From Puccinellia tenuiflora (lineage: Eukaryota; Streptophyta; Magnoliopsida; Poales; Poaceae): a DNA stretch of 64,000 nt. Shown here in pieces: positions 9,887-20,762 of the stretch (position 1 is the stretch's first letter; every line of letters begins with the position of its first letter). The notes beneath the pieces were generated by a model, which saw only the letters and a program-made list of their open reading frames with translations, had not been told where the DNA came from and ran no database searches. The translations under genes were made by a program, and so were the position numbers. The stretch covers positions 711,709 through 775,708 of the forward strand of contig QRDG01000232.1 in assembly GCA_012064385.1 (NCBI GenBank), in the 5' to 3' direction.

Positions 9887-12800
9887 TTAGGCCGTCGGGC
9901 CTCCTGAGGTGCCCACGTCGTCCGCCGCGGCGTTTTCCTCCTCCCCTGCGGCGTCCTCCTCGCCATCGTCCTCGTCCTCCTCTACCTCGACCTGCTCAAA
10001 TTTCTTGGCATACGCCTCGGCGGCCTTCCGCATCCTGTCGCTCACCGCGACGCGGCAGCTGAGGTCGACGGGCGCCATCACGGCCTCGAGGTCGAGGGAA
10101 GGCTGGAGCCTCGCGAGGTTGGCAAAGATGCGGCAGGTGGCGAGGACGAGGAGATCGCTGCTCTCCTCCACGACGCGATCGTCGAGGTTCTTTGCAGTCT
10201 CTTCAAGCTTCGTGAGGAATTGCTCGAAGAAGAACGCATACCCGGCCTCGTCGTCATTCCCCTCGAGGGCGAGGGAAGGGACCTCGGTCCCCAGGCGATC
10301 CCCGACGGCACGCGCGCGGGACACCAAGTCTTGAAGCATGCGCTGGCGCGACATGGTTCGCGCGATCTGCGCGTTGCGCTGTGCCTCCTCCGCAGCGTCC
10401 GCAACCGGCCCCATCTACTGGTGGAGCTCGCTCAAGTCCTTCTCCAGGGCGGCGGCCTTCTCTTCCACGCGAGCCTGAGCATCCCTGGCGCTCTTAAGGC
10501 GGGAGGCCATCTGCTTCTCCTCCTTCTCGAGCCCCTTGATGCGGTTCTGGAGCTCATTGCGCTTCGTCGTGAAGCGCTCCTCCTGCTTCTTGGCCTTCTC
10601 GCCAAAACTCTTGGAGAGATCTTGACGGATGAGCTTGACCCTGTCGTCGGCCTCCTCCTTCAGTTTCTTCTCCTTCGCCTCGAGGCTGGCGTTGGCCTTC
10701 GCGAGGCGCTCCGCGTAGGAGGCCTCGTCCAGGGCCACCCGACCCTCGCGAGCCAGCAGTTCCTCCTCGCGGGTGGCCTGGTCCTTCTCGAGCTGCTGGG
10801 CCTGCTCCTCGCGCCGGCGCAGTTCCTCCTCGCGGGGGGAGAGCTCTCCCTCGCGTCGTGTCAGCTCCGCCTCGCGCTGCGTCAACTGCTTCTCGCGAGC
10901 GTCCAACCTCTCGCGGAGCTCCTTCAAGCTGTCCTCGACAACTTTGGAGTCCATGATAAACTTTTGCTCTGCGGCCCAGACCTCCTGTTGCTTGGAGGCG
11001 GTTTCCGCCTCGAGTGCCTCCCGCGCGGCGTCTAGCTGCTCCATGGTCTCCGCCGCCTCCCGCTTCACGCTGTCGTGGGTCTCCTTGGCGAAGCGCATCG
11101 CCTCTTCGCGCGCCGCCCGGGCCGCCGCATCCTGCCGGCGGCAGCTCTCCACACTCTCGCGGAGGAGGGCCTAGGCTTCGTCGAGCCTCGCCCGCTCCTC
11201 CGCCCTGGCGAGTTCCTCTTTGGCATACTGCGTCTCCAGCTCGTCAAGCGTCCGCCACGCCTGGCTGAAGACGGAGCTGCGGCGAACCACGTGGCGGCGC
11301 GGCTCCCGCAGCGCCAAGGTCCCCGCATCGCCGCGGGGTGCAGAGGCCTCGACGCTTGGCGAGGCACCCGAGGCACCTTGCCTCGGGCTCACAGCCGCTC
11401 CTGATGTGACCTGGGGGCTCATGTGGGCGCCTCCTTCGCCGCCCGCGTCAGGAGCCCTCTGGGGGCTGGGAGTCCTCTCGCCCCCGGCTCCAGCGTCCGT
11501 GGGCTCCGGAGGCGTCTCCTCCTCCTGCTCTTCGGGGGCAGTTTCCGCCCCTCCCGTGGTGGCCGCACCTGCCGCGGCCTCGGGCTCGTCAGCCCCTCTT
11601 GTGGAGGCCTCTTCCTCCGAAGGCGGCTCCACGGTGGCCTCTTGGGCCTCCGCCTCGTCCGGCCTCTCCGAGGCTCGCGCGGCCTCGGTCGCCGCCTCGT
11701 CCTCCTGCAGTGTGGGAGGAGTGGCAGCCCGTGCTGGCGACGGCGCCACCTCTTCAACCTCCTCCTCCGCGCGGTGCTCATCCGCGGGAGGAGTAGCCAC
11801 ACGCTGCGGCTTGTCAGCCGCAGGCGTCGCCGCGGTGGCGTCGACGGTCTCTCCAAGCTTGCGGAGCCGTCGCCTCTTCGGCGCCGCAAGGTTGCTGAGA
11901 AGAAAGACAAACAGAAGATCCGTCAAGAGGGTTTTCGAAAGCGAAATGCCAAAGAAAAGAAGAAGGAGCAGGGCTTACTCGTCGGCCATCCTCCACACCC
12001 TCTTCTTCGCCTTTGGCGGCTGGAGGCTGCTCGCTCTGGCCTCCTCTCGAGGCGCTCCTGCCTCCTCGCGAGGAGCGCCCCTCGCGGCCGCGGCGTTCCT
12101 GTCGTGGGCGGACTTGGAGCGGGGCTCGCAACGCCCTCCCTTGCCGCTGCTCTCCTCCTCCTCCGCGGTGCCTCGGGAGGGAGCTCCGCGAGGGGGATCC
12201 TCGCCGCTGCTGGAGGAAATCACCTGGAGGTCCTCTTCAGGCGGTGCGCTCCTTGAGGAGCCGGCGAGGCCTCCCGAGGGGTCAGCGCTTCTCGAGGCCT
12301 CGCCCTCGCCAGAGTCCTCGGCCTCATCCGGCTCCGGCGACTCATCCATCTCCTCCAGCTCCGCCGCTCGCGGGTTGTCGCGGGGCCCGCGGTGTCCTTC
12401 GGGCATGATGCCCCACTCATCAAATCTGGGCAAGGCCCTGCGGTGCTCGCGCACCTTTTCCTCCCCAAAGGTGAAGAGCAGCCGGGCCTCGTCGACGGCC
12501 GGGGCAGGGATGGCCGCTGTGGTGAAGAGGGCCACCATGACCCTGTCCAACACCTGCGGAGTGAAGTTGTCCGTGCACAGGCGCATCCTGTCCTCCAGGC
12601 CCGCGTACGTCCACATCGGCTCCGAGTGCCACTGGAGGGGGGCGATGCGGCGCCTCGTGAAATCCTTCGCCACCATCTGGCCGGTGAGCCCGGTGTCGCA
12701 GAGCGCCCGCAGGCACTCGTACACCGCGTCGAGCTTTGGGCCCTCGAAGCCCTCGCTCGCCCAGCGCGCCCACTTCTTCGGGGGCGCCACGGGTATATCC

Positions 12801-13408
12801 AGGAGATGGTTTGACACCTTGGTGTAGACGAAGAACCACCGCTGGCGGAAGTCCTCCACTTTCTTCGTCACCTTGGTGATGGCATTCTCGCCGCTCCACG
12901 CGATGGGGATGTAGTTCCTGCTCCTGGCGTCGGCGATATGGAAGGAGACGCATCCGATCCGCTCGTTCTGCGCGGTGGACCGAAGTGCGTAGAAGCTGCG
13001 GAAGAGGTCCACAGAAGGATGGATACCAATATAGGCCTCGCAGAGGTAGGCGAAGATGGAGAGGATGAGAATGGAGTTGGGATGAAGATGGAGGAGTTGG
13101 ATCTGGTACGACTCCAGAATCCCCATGAGGAAGTCGGAAAAAGGAGGAATGAGACCGGCGGAGAGAGTGTGGAGGAAGATGGGGTAGTACCCCTCGGGAA
13201 GCTTGCTGCCGGCCCGTTTCATGATGGTGGCGCCGTGCTCGTTGGTGCTCGCGGCCGCCAGGTGGCGCACCTTGTCGACCCCCGCCGAGTTGATGCGGGA
13301 CCTCGGCAGCACCCCCTGGGGTTCAGCGCTCCGCGGCGCCGCCGCGGACTTGCCGGCTTGCATCGGAGCCTTGCCCTTCTTGGGAGCGTCTGCTCTCTTG
13401 GGCGCCAT
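9887..13408 (-). pseudogene. Spliced antisense gene of element W (PF04195-like domain plus coiled coil)
   Basis: Read on the minus strand, ATG 13408 opens exon 1 (13408-11979), which ends at GAC GA|GTAAGCC. A short intron (11978-11895, ending TTCTCAG) leads to exon 2 (11894-9887). The join keeps frame and gives 1,146 codons, broken by two in-frame TAGs (11173-11171 and 10417-10415). The N-terminal part has the putative gypsy-type transposon domain (PF04195-like): LHPNSILILSIFAYLCEAYI, then a block ending RWFFVYTK. Next come an acidic Ser/Pro/Glu-rich stretch, a long coiled coil (about 11150-10420, heptads with REEELRRREEQ) and an acidic tail (EEDEDDGEEDA). A CCAAT/AATAAAG-like stretch lies upstream (about 13530). 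The function is unknown. Element C carries a counterpart in the same place. Confidence 0.82.
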
Positions 13409-13697
13409 GGTCGCAGGGGAGAAGAAACCTTTGGAGGTGGAGCACTCTGGGAAGAAGGAGGCGTTTGGGGGAAGTGTGCGACAGAGTAATGGGAGAAGTG
13501 ATGGGCGCCATCATCGCGCGCAGGCTTTATTGGCCAGTTATCAAGGGCGTGGCGGGCCCCACCACGTCACCCGTTGGAGCCGAGGAGATCGTGGCCTCGG
13601 GCGCAACCGCTGCGCCCCACGCGTCACGGCCCCAGCAGGCATCGTTGGGCCCCCGACGCTGCGCCTGCATCCATGGGCTTTGGCATGCCCATTGTGG

Positions 13698-13710
13698 GCC
13701 CGGGGGCTAC
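13698..13710 (+). other. Polypurine tract of element W
   Basis: gcccgggggctac lies directly before the 3' LTR. A G-rich run at this point is the usual primer for plus-strand DNA synthesis. The same gggggctac stands before the 3' LTR of element C (54146-54154), which supports close kinship of the two elements. Confidence 0.75.
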
Positions 13711-14710
13711 TGTCGGCACAGTGGAAACCAGGATACCACGGGCCAGCCTGCCAGGCCCACAACATTCTTCAGAAGATTTCACTAAGGACCAGGCTCTCCA
13801 AGCCTGGCGAGCCTCGCGAGGGTTTTTCTCGCGAGGGACCTCTCCTCGAGAGGGCATCTCCAAGGACCAAGCAAAAAGGCTCGGCGAGGCCCCCAGCCTC
13901 GCGAGGGTTTCCTTCCTCACGAAGCAAGCTCTGTCTTCGCGACAGAGTGCACATGGATTCTGCGCCCTCCGCAGAGTCACGGGCGCGCCAACGCGCGGTG
14001 ACGGCAGCGCCGTAGTTGCCGTTCTCATGTATAAAGCAGTCAACAATGCTGCACCAAGCAAAGGAGCTACAAGAATTGCCGTTCCGGTGATAAGGAGACC
14101 GTCCGCCGCTACGCTCCAAGGGCGACGTCACCGTGGGGCGCCTCCCGACCTCAGCAACACCAGCCCATCGTCCTGGCTGGACGGTGGCCTTTTCCAGCTT
14201 TGGTGACGCCGCTCCCTGCCATGGACCGAGTCCATGGACTCTCCCTTTATCGTGCACCCGTCCTCCTCCTTCGTCGCCATGTGGTAACCCTTCCCGCCAA
14301 GATATTTGGGGGAAGAGGTCCAAGACACCTATAAAAGGAGGGGGAGCACGTCCGGGCAAAGGGTTCTTCGGTTGATTCCTGGTTGGTCTTCAGTTGGTTC
14401 TTCTTCAGTTGGCAATCTGAGATCTAGGGTTAGCCATTGTTAGCCACCTCAAGCTCGCCAAGCTCTCTTGGTACTAAAACCTCTCCAAGCAAGTGCAATA
14501 CAACCAAGGCAGGACGTAGGGGTTTTACCTTTTCAAGAGGGCCCTGAACCTGGGTACACCGTGTGTTCATCTCTGCAGTGCCGTCCCGCAGCGATTCCCG
14601 ATAAGCTCCGTCGCCGAGGCACGTTGAGGGTTGTTTGATTCCGTGTTCAGCCCCTTACTCGATTCCTTACTCAGTGAGACACACCCAGTTCCTGGGACAG
14701 TTCTCCGACA
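13711..14710 (+). repeat. 3' LTR of element W
   Basis: 1,000 bp, starting TGTCGGCAC and ending CCGACA, with the TATAAAAGG box near 14330. It keeps the canonical TG start lost in the 5' copy. The target duplication tccat follows at 14711-14715. Confidence 0.93.
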
Positions 14711-14778
14711 TCCATCACCGGCGGAAGCTCCCGCCATGGTGAACATCTCCTCCTCCCGTGCGTACTTCCTTTCTCCCC

Positions 14779-14916
14779 ATGCAAGAAAAACCCCATGTAC
14801 AAACACTAGTTGACCCACACCAAATGACAAGTGGGCCTCAGGCAATTTCTTTTTTTCAAAAAAAAAGCAAATTAAGTTCAGTCCATGACAGCCGGGACCC
14901 GCATGTAATAATTTTA
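14779..14916. repeat. Direct repeat copy R1 (~138 bp)
   Basis: Matches 15799-15937 over its whole length with few differences, from aaaaaccccatgtac through tgacccacaccaaatgac and gacagccgggacccgcatgt to aatttta. The copies are 1,020 bp apart in the same orientation. No TG...CA ends or target duplications are seen. Confidence 0.85.
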
Positions 14917-15453
14917 GGACGCGACTACGCGTACGCCACTTCGAACTGGCAAAAGCCGACGCGCGCGCGGTCAAACGCCAGATTTGACCGGCCAGGCCCA
15001 CGTGCGCGGTCCCGCGAGACCGAAGCAGCCAATTTGTGCTGCCGAAGCCCGGCCAGCAAAAAAACCCATATTCCGAGAAGTACGGCCCAAAACACAATAC
15101 AAGACCCAGGGATACTCCAAAGCAAGCACAACCACATGAAAAGAATCTCTTACCTGCACCTGATCTCCAATCATTCATATCTTCTCCACGAAACCTCCAT
15201 TGCCATGGCAGCAGCAGATTGATTTCAATCCAAAAAAAACCTGGAATCAATCAACGGAACCTCCCAGATCAAAAACTACAATCAGGAACAGGTACTGCCC
15301 TGCTCCAAACACCGCCCAGTAAATCAAAACCTTTCGTGTGGAATCAAAATCAGTACACTATGCATGAAAATTGTGCAAAGAAACACCATCAATAAAAGCA
15401 ATAACCCTTGTAAAACCAAATGTTGTTCAAGAATTCTATGGTATCTGTGCAAT

Positions 15454-15639
15454 CTAAGCATCGAATGGAAAGAAGCACCCAGTAGATCTAACATTTGCAA
15501 AATAAGATTGCTCCTTATCTGTGATATCTATGCATGAAAAATTGCTATAACTGTTGTTCCAGGTGCCTTCATGTATGTTCGGATCAGGTAACTTGTATCC
15601 TGATGTGTAAAAGTGTAGTTCGCATGCTTGTGTAACACC
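15454..15639 (-). pseudogene. Unrecognised terminal-exon-like fragment
   Basis: On the minus strand a good acceptor (TTCCACATGCAG) is followed by 62 codons without a stop, starting GVTQACELHFYTSGYKLPDP and ending GCFFPFDA then TAG/TAA-type termination. The composition is protein-like (Cys, aromatic and charged residues mixed) and the splice site is in frame, but no upstream exon was found and the family is not recognised. It lies between the two direct repeats. It may be the last exon of a small gene that lost its front, or a chance open frame. Confidence 0.25.
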
Positions 15640-15798
15640 CTGCATGTGGAAATAACAGAGGAACGAATCAGAAAAGTTATCCATATATAAATAACTAGAG
15701 TTACCAACCAATTTACACTAAAGTTACCACACAACAGTTTATTACATGGTAGAATGTGAATTTGATTGTGAAAAAATGAGTTTTGACATGAATGTGAA

Positions 15799-15937
15799 CA
15801 TGCATGAAAGAAAAACCCCACGTACGAACACTAGTTGACCCACACCAAATGACAAGTGGGCCTCAGGTAATTTCTTTTTTTCCAAAAAAGAAATTAAGTT
15901 CAGTCCATGACAGCCGGGACCCGCATGTCATAATTTT
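15799..15937. repeat. Direct repeat copy R2 (~138 bp)
   Basis: Second copy of the repeat at 14779-14916; it differs by a few substitutions and by the length of the T and A runs. The pair most likely marks a local duplication. Confidence 0.85.
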
Positions 15938-17021
15938 AATCTTTATTTCTGCATCCTTCCAGAACTTTAACGGGCCGGCCTTGTTTCGGTCCAAGTGCAC
16001 AGTACACTTTAATCTCTTCCGAATAGTATAAATCTGTCCATAATATTGCAGAAATTTATTCAAACTTCAAATATTAATATCTTCTTATCTACAAGCCTAA
16101 ATTGAGTGAAACCAACACCATTAGATCACACTCGTAATTATCTATCAAATTCAACTAGTCTCATGCCATTTGTATTAATATAGAATTTATGGCTAATTAA
16201 TTAGAGTTCTGCCCATTTAATGATCAATCATGAATATCTCAAACTTTATAAATTCAATTGACTTCAAACCAATCTGGTGGTTCACTAATCCAAATACATT
16301 TCAAATGCCACTGGTCTCCCTTAATTTTAGTCTTAACCTATATGATGAAGTTAATTTATCATAGAAACAATACTTTACAAATCACATCTTTAGTTATGAT
16401 GAATTGAACTGTTCTGTTGAGAAAAGTTCTAGTCATTGAGAAATTTTGTTGGAATAACGTGGCAACAAATTCAAGCACTGGATGATGAAACTCGGTTCAG
16501 ACCCAAGCTGGTGCCCAGAAAGCTCGAAAAACTTTCGGGCAAAATCTGTTCCGATTCTGAAAAGCAAGGAAACAAAGTTCCAAATAGCAGGAATTCCAGA
16601 GCAGTAAACTGTAAGATAGCCGGACCGGCGACGACGAAAACCCCAAACAAATGGTCTTTCGAACTACCAGGAAAACCCGATGGGACAAAACAGCACATTC
16701 TACCTTTCTTGATCACCTTCAAGATATAGAGTACAAGATGTATTTAGTGGCTCCATGAAAAAATTATTAACTGAAACCCGTATAGTTTGACGATCGAGAT
16801 GGCCTAATGGGGATCCATTGAGATCTCCAAGTGTTCTCTCTTGTCATGGTCACCCTCTCTAAGCTTCCCTGTCGCTTACTCTCCTTGGAAACAAAGGCCT
16901 TATGACATATATACAAGGTGGCGAGTTTTTTTGTGAAACGTACATGCTAACTAATATCATACAAGATATATACGTCCAAGAGATGTGTCCTTCAGGTTGA
17001 ACAGTCGTGGCAGGTGCTCAT

Positions 17022-20000
17022 TTAGCCAAGCTGGCTACCTAGTTGTATCAAGTTCTTCTGTGAGAGATTGATAATTGAATCTGCGATTACTCGTGCGCTC
17101 GACTTCATGTAGCCTCCTGAGAAAAGGGTGAGGCGTGTGCATATCCATGCGGTATTAGTGGTCGATGTATGCGGTTCGCAGGAGAGAAACAAAAACACAA
17201 AGTATAGGAGGCGTGGTTCACCTGATGTCAGCATGAGAAGTGGAATGTTTTGATCAATTGCAAACCTGAACACCTTCTCATCTCTAATCACCACACCTTC
17301 AGGACTTATCTGAAATTTTGGGAAAAACATGACGGGTTCAGAAGTATGTTGTTTATAAACTAGTGTCTATAATACTTCAGCACATGATTATTTTCCAGTT
17401 TATGTTGTGGCATTACAGCCAAAAAAGTCTTGCTTAGGCAGAAAAATATCGGACTACTCTTAAGTCTTGGTTGGCGTTCATGGTTAAGATTCTGTTTACT
17501 GATGCCATAAAGAAATTTTCCGCAATGGTTGCAGATACATTTTGCACATGATAAGTTATTTATGGGCCCAATCTTTGTGAAAAAATATAGAGCTGATCAG
17601 AAAAGTACATTCAAGTTGCCCAATGGATCACCATCCAGGATGTCTGTTCCAGCATTATAGACAATCAACTGGGGCTGAAATCTACTTTGTGCGACCTGCA
17701 AACAACACGATCCAAGAGGAACTGTAAATAGAAAGTCACAACAAATAAAATTATGAATATAAAATAAGGGTGGATGGTTAAAAGTGCAACAAATCTTCCA
17801 AGCATGGAGAACAAGTATATGTCGAAGTGCATTAAGTTGAAAAGTTGGAATAACAGACAAAAAGAGTATTGCCAGCGGTCATTATGGTATGAACATTTCA
17901 TCGGAAAGTAACATGAGAAATTATGTTGCCCAAGTGCCAACCCATTTTGAACAGATTTTTCCCAACCTCAAACCTCTGTTTCGGTTGAATAAGATGCAGA
18001 TAGCTTATTAAACAGTACGCTCTTTACCTCACAATCTAAAATAGTATGTGAAAATTACATTTATGCCCTATTTACTGTAACCTAGAAGTTTATCATATAC
18101 GATATGACATCTCATATACCATCTTTACCCTAATAATTCTCCTTAGCCATTGCACACAGGACAGTTTCATTTATAAATGCACATTTAGCGAGCACCCCAT
18201 CCATAAGTGTAGAAATACCTTGAGAGCCTTGTCAAGCTGATCCAAGTAGTCATCCGTCTTTGTCCCACTCTAAAATGCACGATCACATAATGCACTCAAT
18301 TCATATTTGAATTACATGAAAAAAATAGGAGAATAAATAACCAACAGCTTGATGCAACTTACAACTAACTCGACTTTTTGATCAATATACCGCTTGGCGG
18401 CGTGGTCCTGAAATAAAGTTATGTCAGTTTACATAGAATATCATAAATATTCCATGCATCCAGGAAAATGGAATGACAATACACAAGGACGAACATAAAG
18501 TTGATGAAAATAATGACAGACTAAACTTCGGACAGTGGGATTCTTGATACACAGTGACAGACACAACAAATAATTTTAGTATACACAGCTGGGACTACTG
18601 TTCTTTCAGTTGTGATCTATGCCCAATTGCATCATTTTGAACTCGATGTTATCTTCCAAAACATGACACAGAATATCCTTTTCTGGGTTAACAGAACTTA
18701 TGGTCAACACTATGACATGAACAAAAATTCTGGACAAGTAACCTCTACACCATAAGCAATTCTGAACCAAATATTTCATGATGATAGAAGTATAACCAAC
18801 AAAATCAAAAATAATCTTGACGCTCCACACGTGTAACAAGAATTGTAGATGGTGATACTTACGAAGGGATAAATTCCAGCATTGTACATGTCCAAAATGT
18901 AAACCCTTTCTACAAGCGAAAAAATGGGGTCATCATAGTGAACACAAAATTAATAGAAGAACAAAACAGAGGGCGTACCATCATTAGCGAAATCCTTTTC
19001 ATGGCCATTTCCTTGATGAGCATCCAGATCTATGATCATTACTCTGCAAGTGTTTCAAAAGGAAACTAGTTAGTTAAGAATGTACATATGTTTGAATCCT
19101 TCCATTGAACTGCCAATAAATGTATTACATAATTGGAAAAACATAGTGCTTCCTAAGATGTTAACAAGCATACAAATCTTCATAGGGAAGCAAGCATGAT
19201 TATAACATGACAGAGGATGATTATCAACACAGATAGTTTACAGAATATATTCACAACTGTGCAGGAAAGCACATGCTTTGTAGTCATCAAATAGTTGCAG
19301 AGTAAACGAATATAGTTTCTATAGTTACAGTCCGATCGGTATAAGTTTCTGACCTTGAAATATTTGATCGGACAAAGGCAAACTGAATGCAGAGCGAAAT
19401 ATCAGCGTACGCACAAAATCCACCCCCTTCCTCCGCCGAACAATGGTGAAATCCTCCACCAACATTAATGGCCCATCCTCTTTCAAGCGCAAGTTTGGCT
19501 GATAAAATGGACCCGCCCACCTACGAAAAAAAACACACCAGCTTATAGAGTTTCCTTGGTACTCAAACTACCCAGCCGGTTCTTCTCAGTACATATGAGG
19601 GCAGCTAATCACAAGACATCACCTGCTTCCGGAAGGGATACAGTAGCTTCTGCTGCACCAACCAATTAGGAATGAGCGTTACAGGAGGAACCTGAAATAA
19701 AACATCTCATTAGCAGTCTCCACTGCACAACTTGCTACTAGTCAGGCCAACTGAACTTGTTCTGAGTAACTATAGTACCTCTACAATGGCTGCAACCCTG
19801 AAGCTGCTCTTGAGGCTGTTCAAATATGACTCCGTGTGAACCTGGTTAAGCAACGCCATCGAACAATAAGAAGATGATGGGGCTATAACCAAGCAAAAAA
19901 AATAGATTCCTGAATTTTTTGTTCCCACCACCAGCAAGTCTTCCTTGGAAGCCTCCAATGGCTCAACCACCTGGCTCCTCTCCAGGTGGCCTTCTCTGGT

Positions 20001-20400
20001 GAGGAACTTGCATATGCGTCCCCATTTGGAGGAATCGAACGGGTGCCTGCACAGGATGTCGCGTGCACAGCGTAAGTTGTAGCCTCAATACACTTCTATG
20101 TAGCAAAGTACATGATGGTAAGGCGGAAGCAGCTCACTCACATCTTCTCGATTCCGAGGAAGGCGATGTCGTACGCCATGGAGTAGACCACCGGAGCCTG
20201 CGAGACGCAATCGCAACCGCAGCCACAGATTAACGAGTGAACGGAGTAACCGGAGGAGCATTTCCGGGACCGAGCGAGCGACTGACCTTGGAGCCCGGGA
20301 CGTCGAAGTAGAGCTTGCTGGAGAGGATGCGGTTTCGGCGGAGGGCGTCCGCCGGGGTGGCCCCCGGCGCGGAGGCGGCGGCAGCCGATGAGGAGGACAT
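17022..20400 (-). CDS. HDA2: Class IV histone deacetylase (HDAC11/HDA2 type)
   Basis: Zinc-dependent lysine deacetylase; plant class IV enzymes remove acetyl groups from histones or other proteins. Thirteen exons on the minus strand join in frame: 20400-20287, 20197-20142, 20046-19929, 19841-19779, 19691-19623, 19520-19354, 19043-18979, 18909-18863, 18407-18363, 18269-18219, 17695-17609, 17309-17222, 17116-17022 (1,065 nt, 354 aa). All introns are GT-AG. The catalytic set is complete: HHC at residues 165-167 (charge relay), DLDAH with D203 and H205 (zinc), NAGTD with D283 (zinc), and GGY with Y326. Class IV hallmarks are AINVGGGFHHCS and YNAGTDILDGDPLG. The start follows a GC-rich leader, and MSSSSAAAASAPGATPADAL is a short disordered N-terminus. 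Length suits the family. It is transcribed away from the neighbouring plus-strand gene. Confidence 0.95.
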
Positions 20401-20762
20401 CCCGGCCGGCTGCGGGGAGGTGAGGGTTCGAGCTGGGTTTGCGGACGAGACGGAATGGTCGCCTCCACGTCTGGGGCTCGGGGCTGGGAGTTGCGTTGCG
20501 TTGCCGCGGGGAAGAGGAACAATGGAGATGGGGCTCACAGCCCCAGGAGAATCAATACGGCGGCGGTGCTATACGTTTTGCGTTAAGGTCCTTAGAAATA
20601 TATGTATTTTCATTGTTTGCCCTGCGTCTATTACTACAGCACACGAAGTCACGAACACGCTTTCCGCGGAAGTAACGGTGGCTAAATGTAAAAATACCCA
20701 CACCGCCGCCGAGGAGATCATCGCTTTCCTTTCACTCCAGTCCTTCTCCGCGCGCCGCTTCC
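20401..20762. promoter_or_regulatory. Bidirectional promoter between HDA2 and the glycosyltransferase-like gene
   Basis: Only 362 bp separate the two start codons, which face away from each other, so both 5' leaders and core promoters must fit here or in overlapping sequence. The two ends are GC-rich (likely leaders) and the middle (about 20575-20700) is more AT-rich. No clear TATA box was found for either gene, as is common for housekeeping bidirectional promoters. Co-regulation is an inference. Confidence 0.7.

Larger units (their letters stand above)
1388..14710 (+). mobile_element. Element W: Tat-lineage Gypsy LTR retrotransposon with antisense gene
   Basis: A complete 13.3-kb element bounded by ~1-kb LTRs and a perfect 5-bp target duplication (tccat at 1383-1387 and 14711-14715). 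The order is LTR, PBS, gag, protease, RT and RNase H, a second archaeal-type RNase H, integrase, spacer, antisense gene, polypurine tract, LTR. The order RT before integrase makes it Ty3/Gypsy; the second RNase H domain and the antisense ORF point to the Tat group (RIRE2/Retand-like). A by-eye alignment of the two LTRs gives roughly 29 substitutions in 1 kb, mostly transitions, so the insertion is fairly young. The sense frame is broken by several frameshifts and stops, so this copy is unlikely to move by itself. Confidence 0.93.
14716..17021. other. Intergenic region between element W and the deacetylase gene
   Basis: Mostly AT-rich sequence with no recognised gene. It holds two copies of a ~138-bp direct repeat (14779-14916 and 15799-15937), a GC-rich patch (about 14920-15060), and an unrecognised exon-like piece on the minus strand (15639-15454). 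A good donor site (CAG|GTAAGAG on the minus strand near 15133) suggests that a small spliced transcript may once have existed here. From about 16000 to 17000 nothing could be supported. Confidence 0.5.

Noticed and set aside
11220..12827. A 535-residue plus-strand frame opposite the antisense gene of W
   Set aside because: Ser/Ala/Pro-rich mirror of the GC-rich antisense exons. The minus strand has splice sites, a domain and a coiled coil, so it is the coding one.
14567..15250. A 227-residue minus-strand frame spanning the W LTR border
   Set aside because: It crosses a recent insertion border, so it cannot be an old gene; part of it is LTR sequence.
14779..15937. The R1/R2 repeats as LTRs of a small TRIM element
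   Set aside because: No TG...CA ends, no PBS after R1, no polypurine tract before R2 and no target duplication.
17022..17330. A 102-residue frame across an intron of HDA2
   Set aside because: It runs from exon 12 through the intron into exon 13 without a stop by chance. The spliced form matches the deacetylase family and the unspliced one does not.
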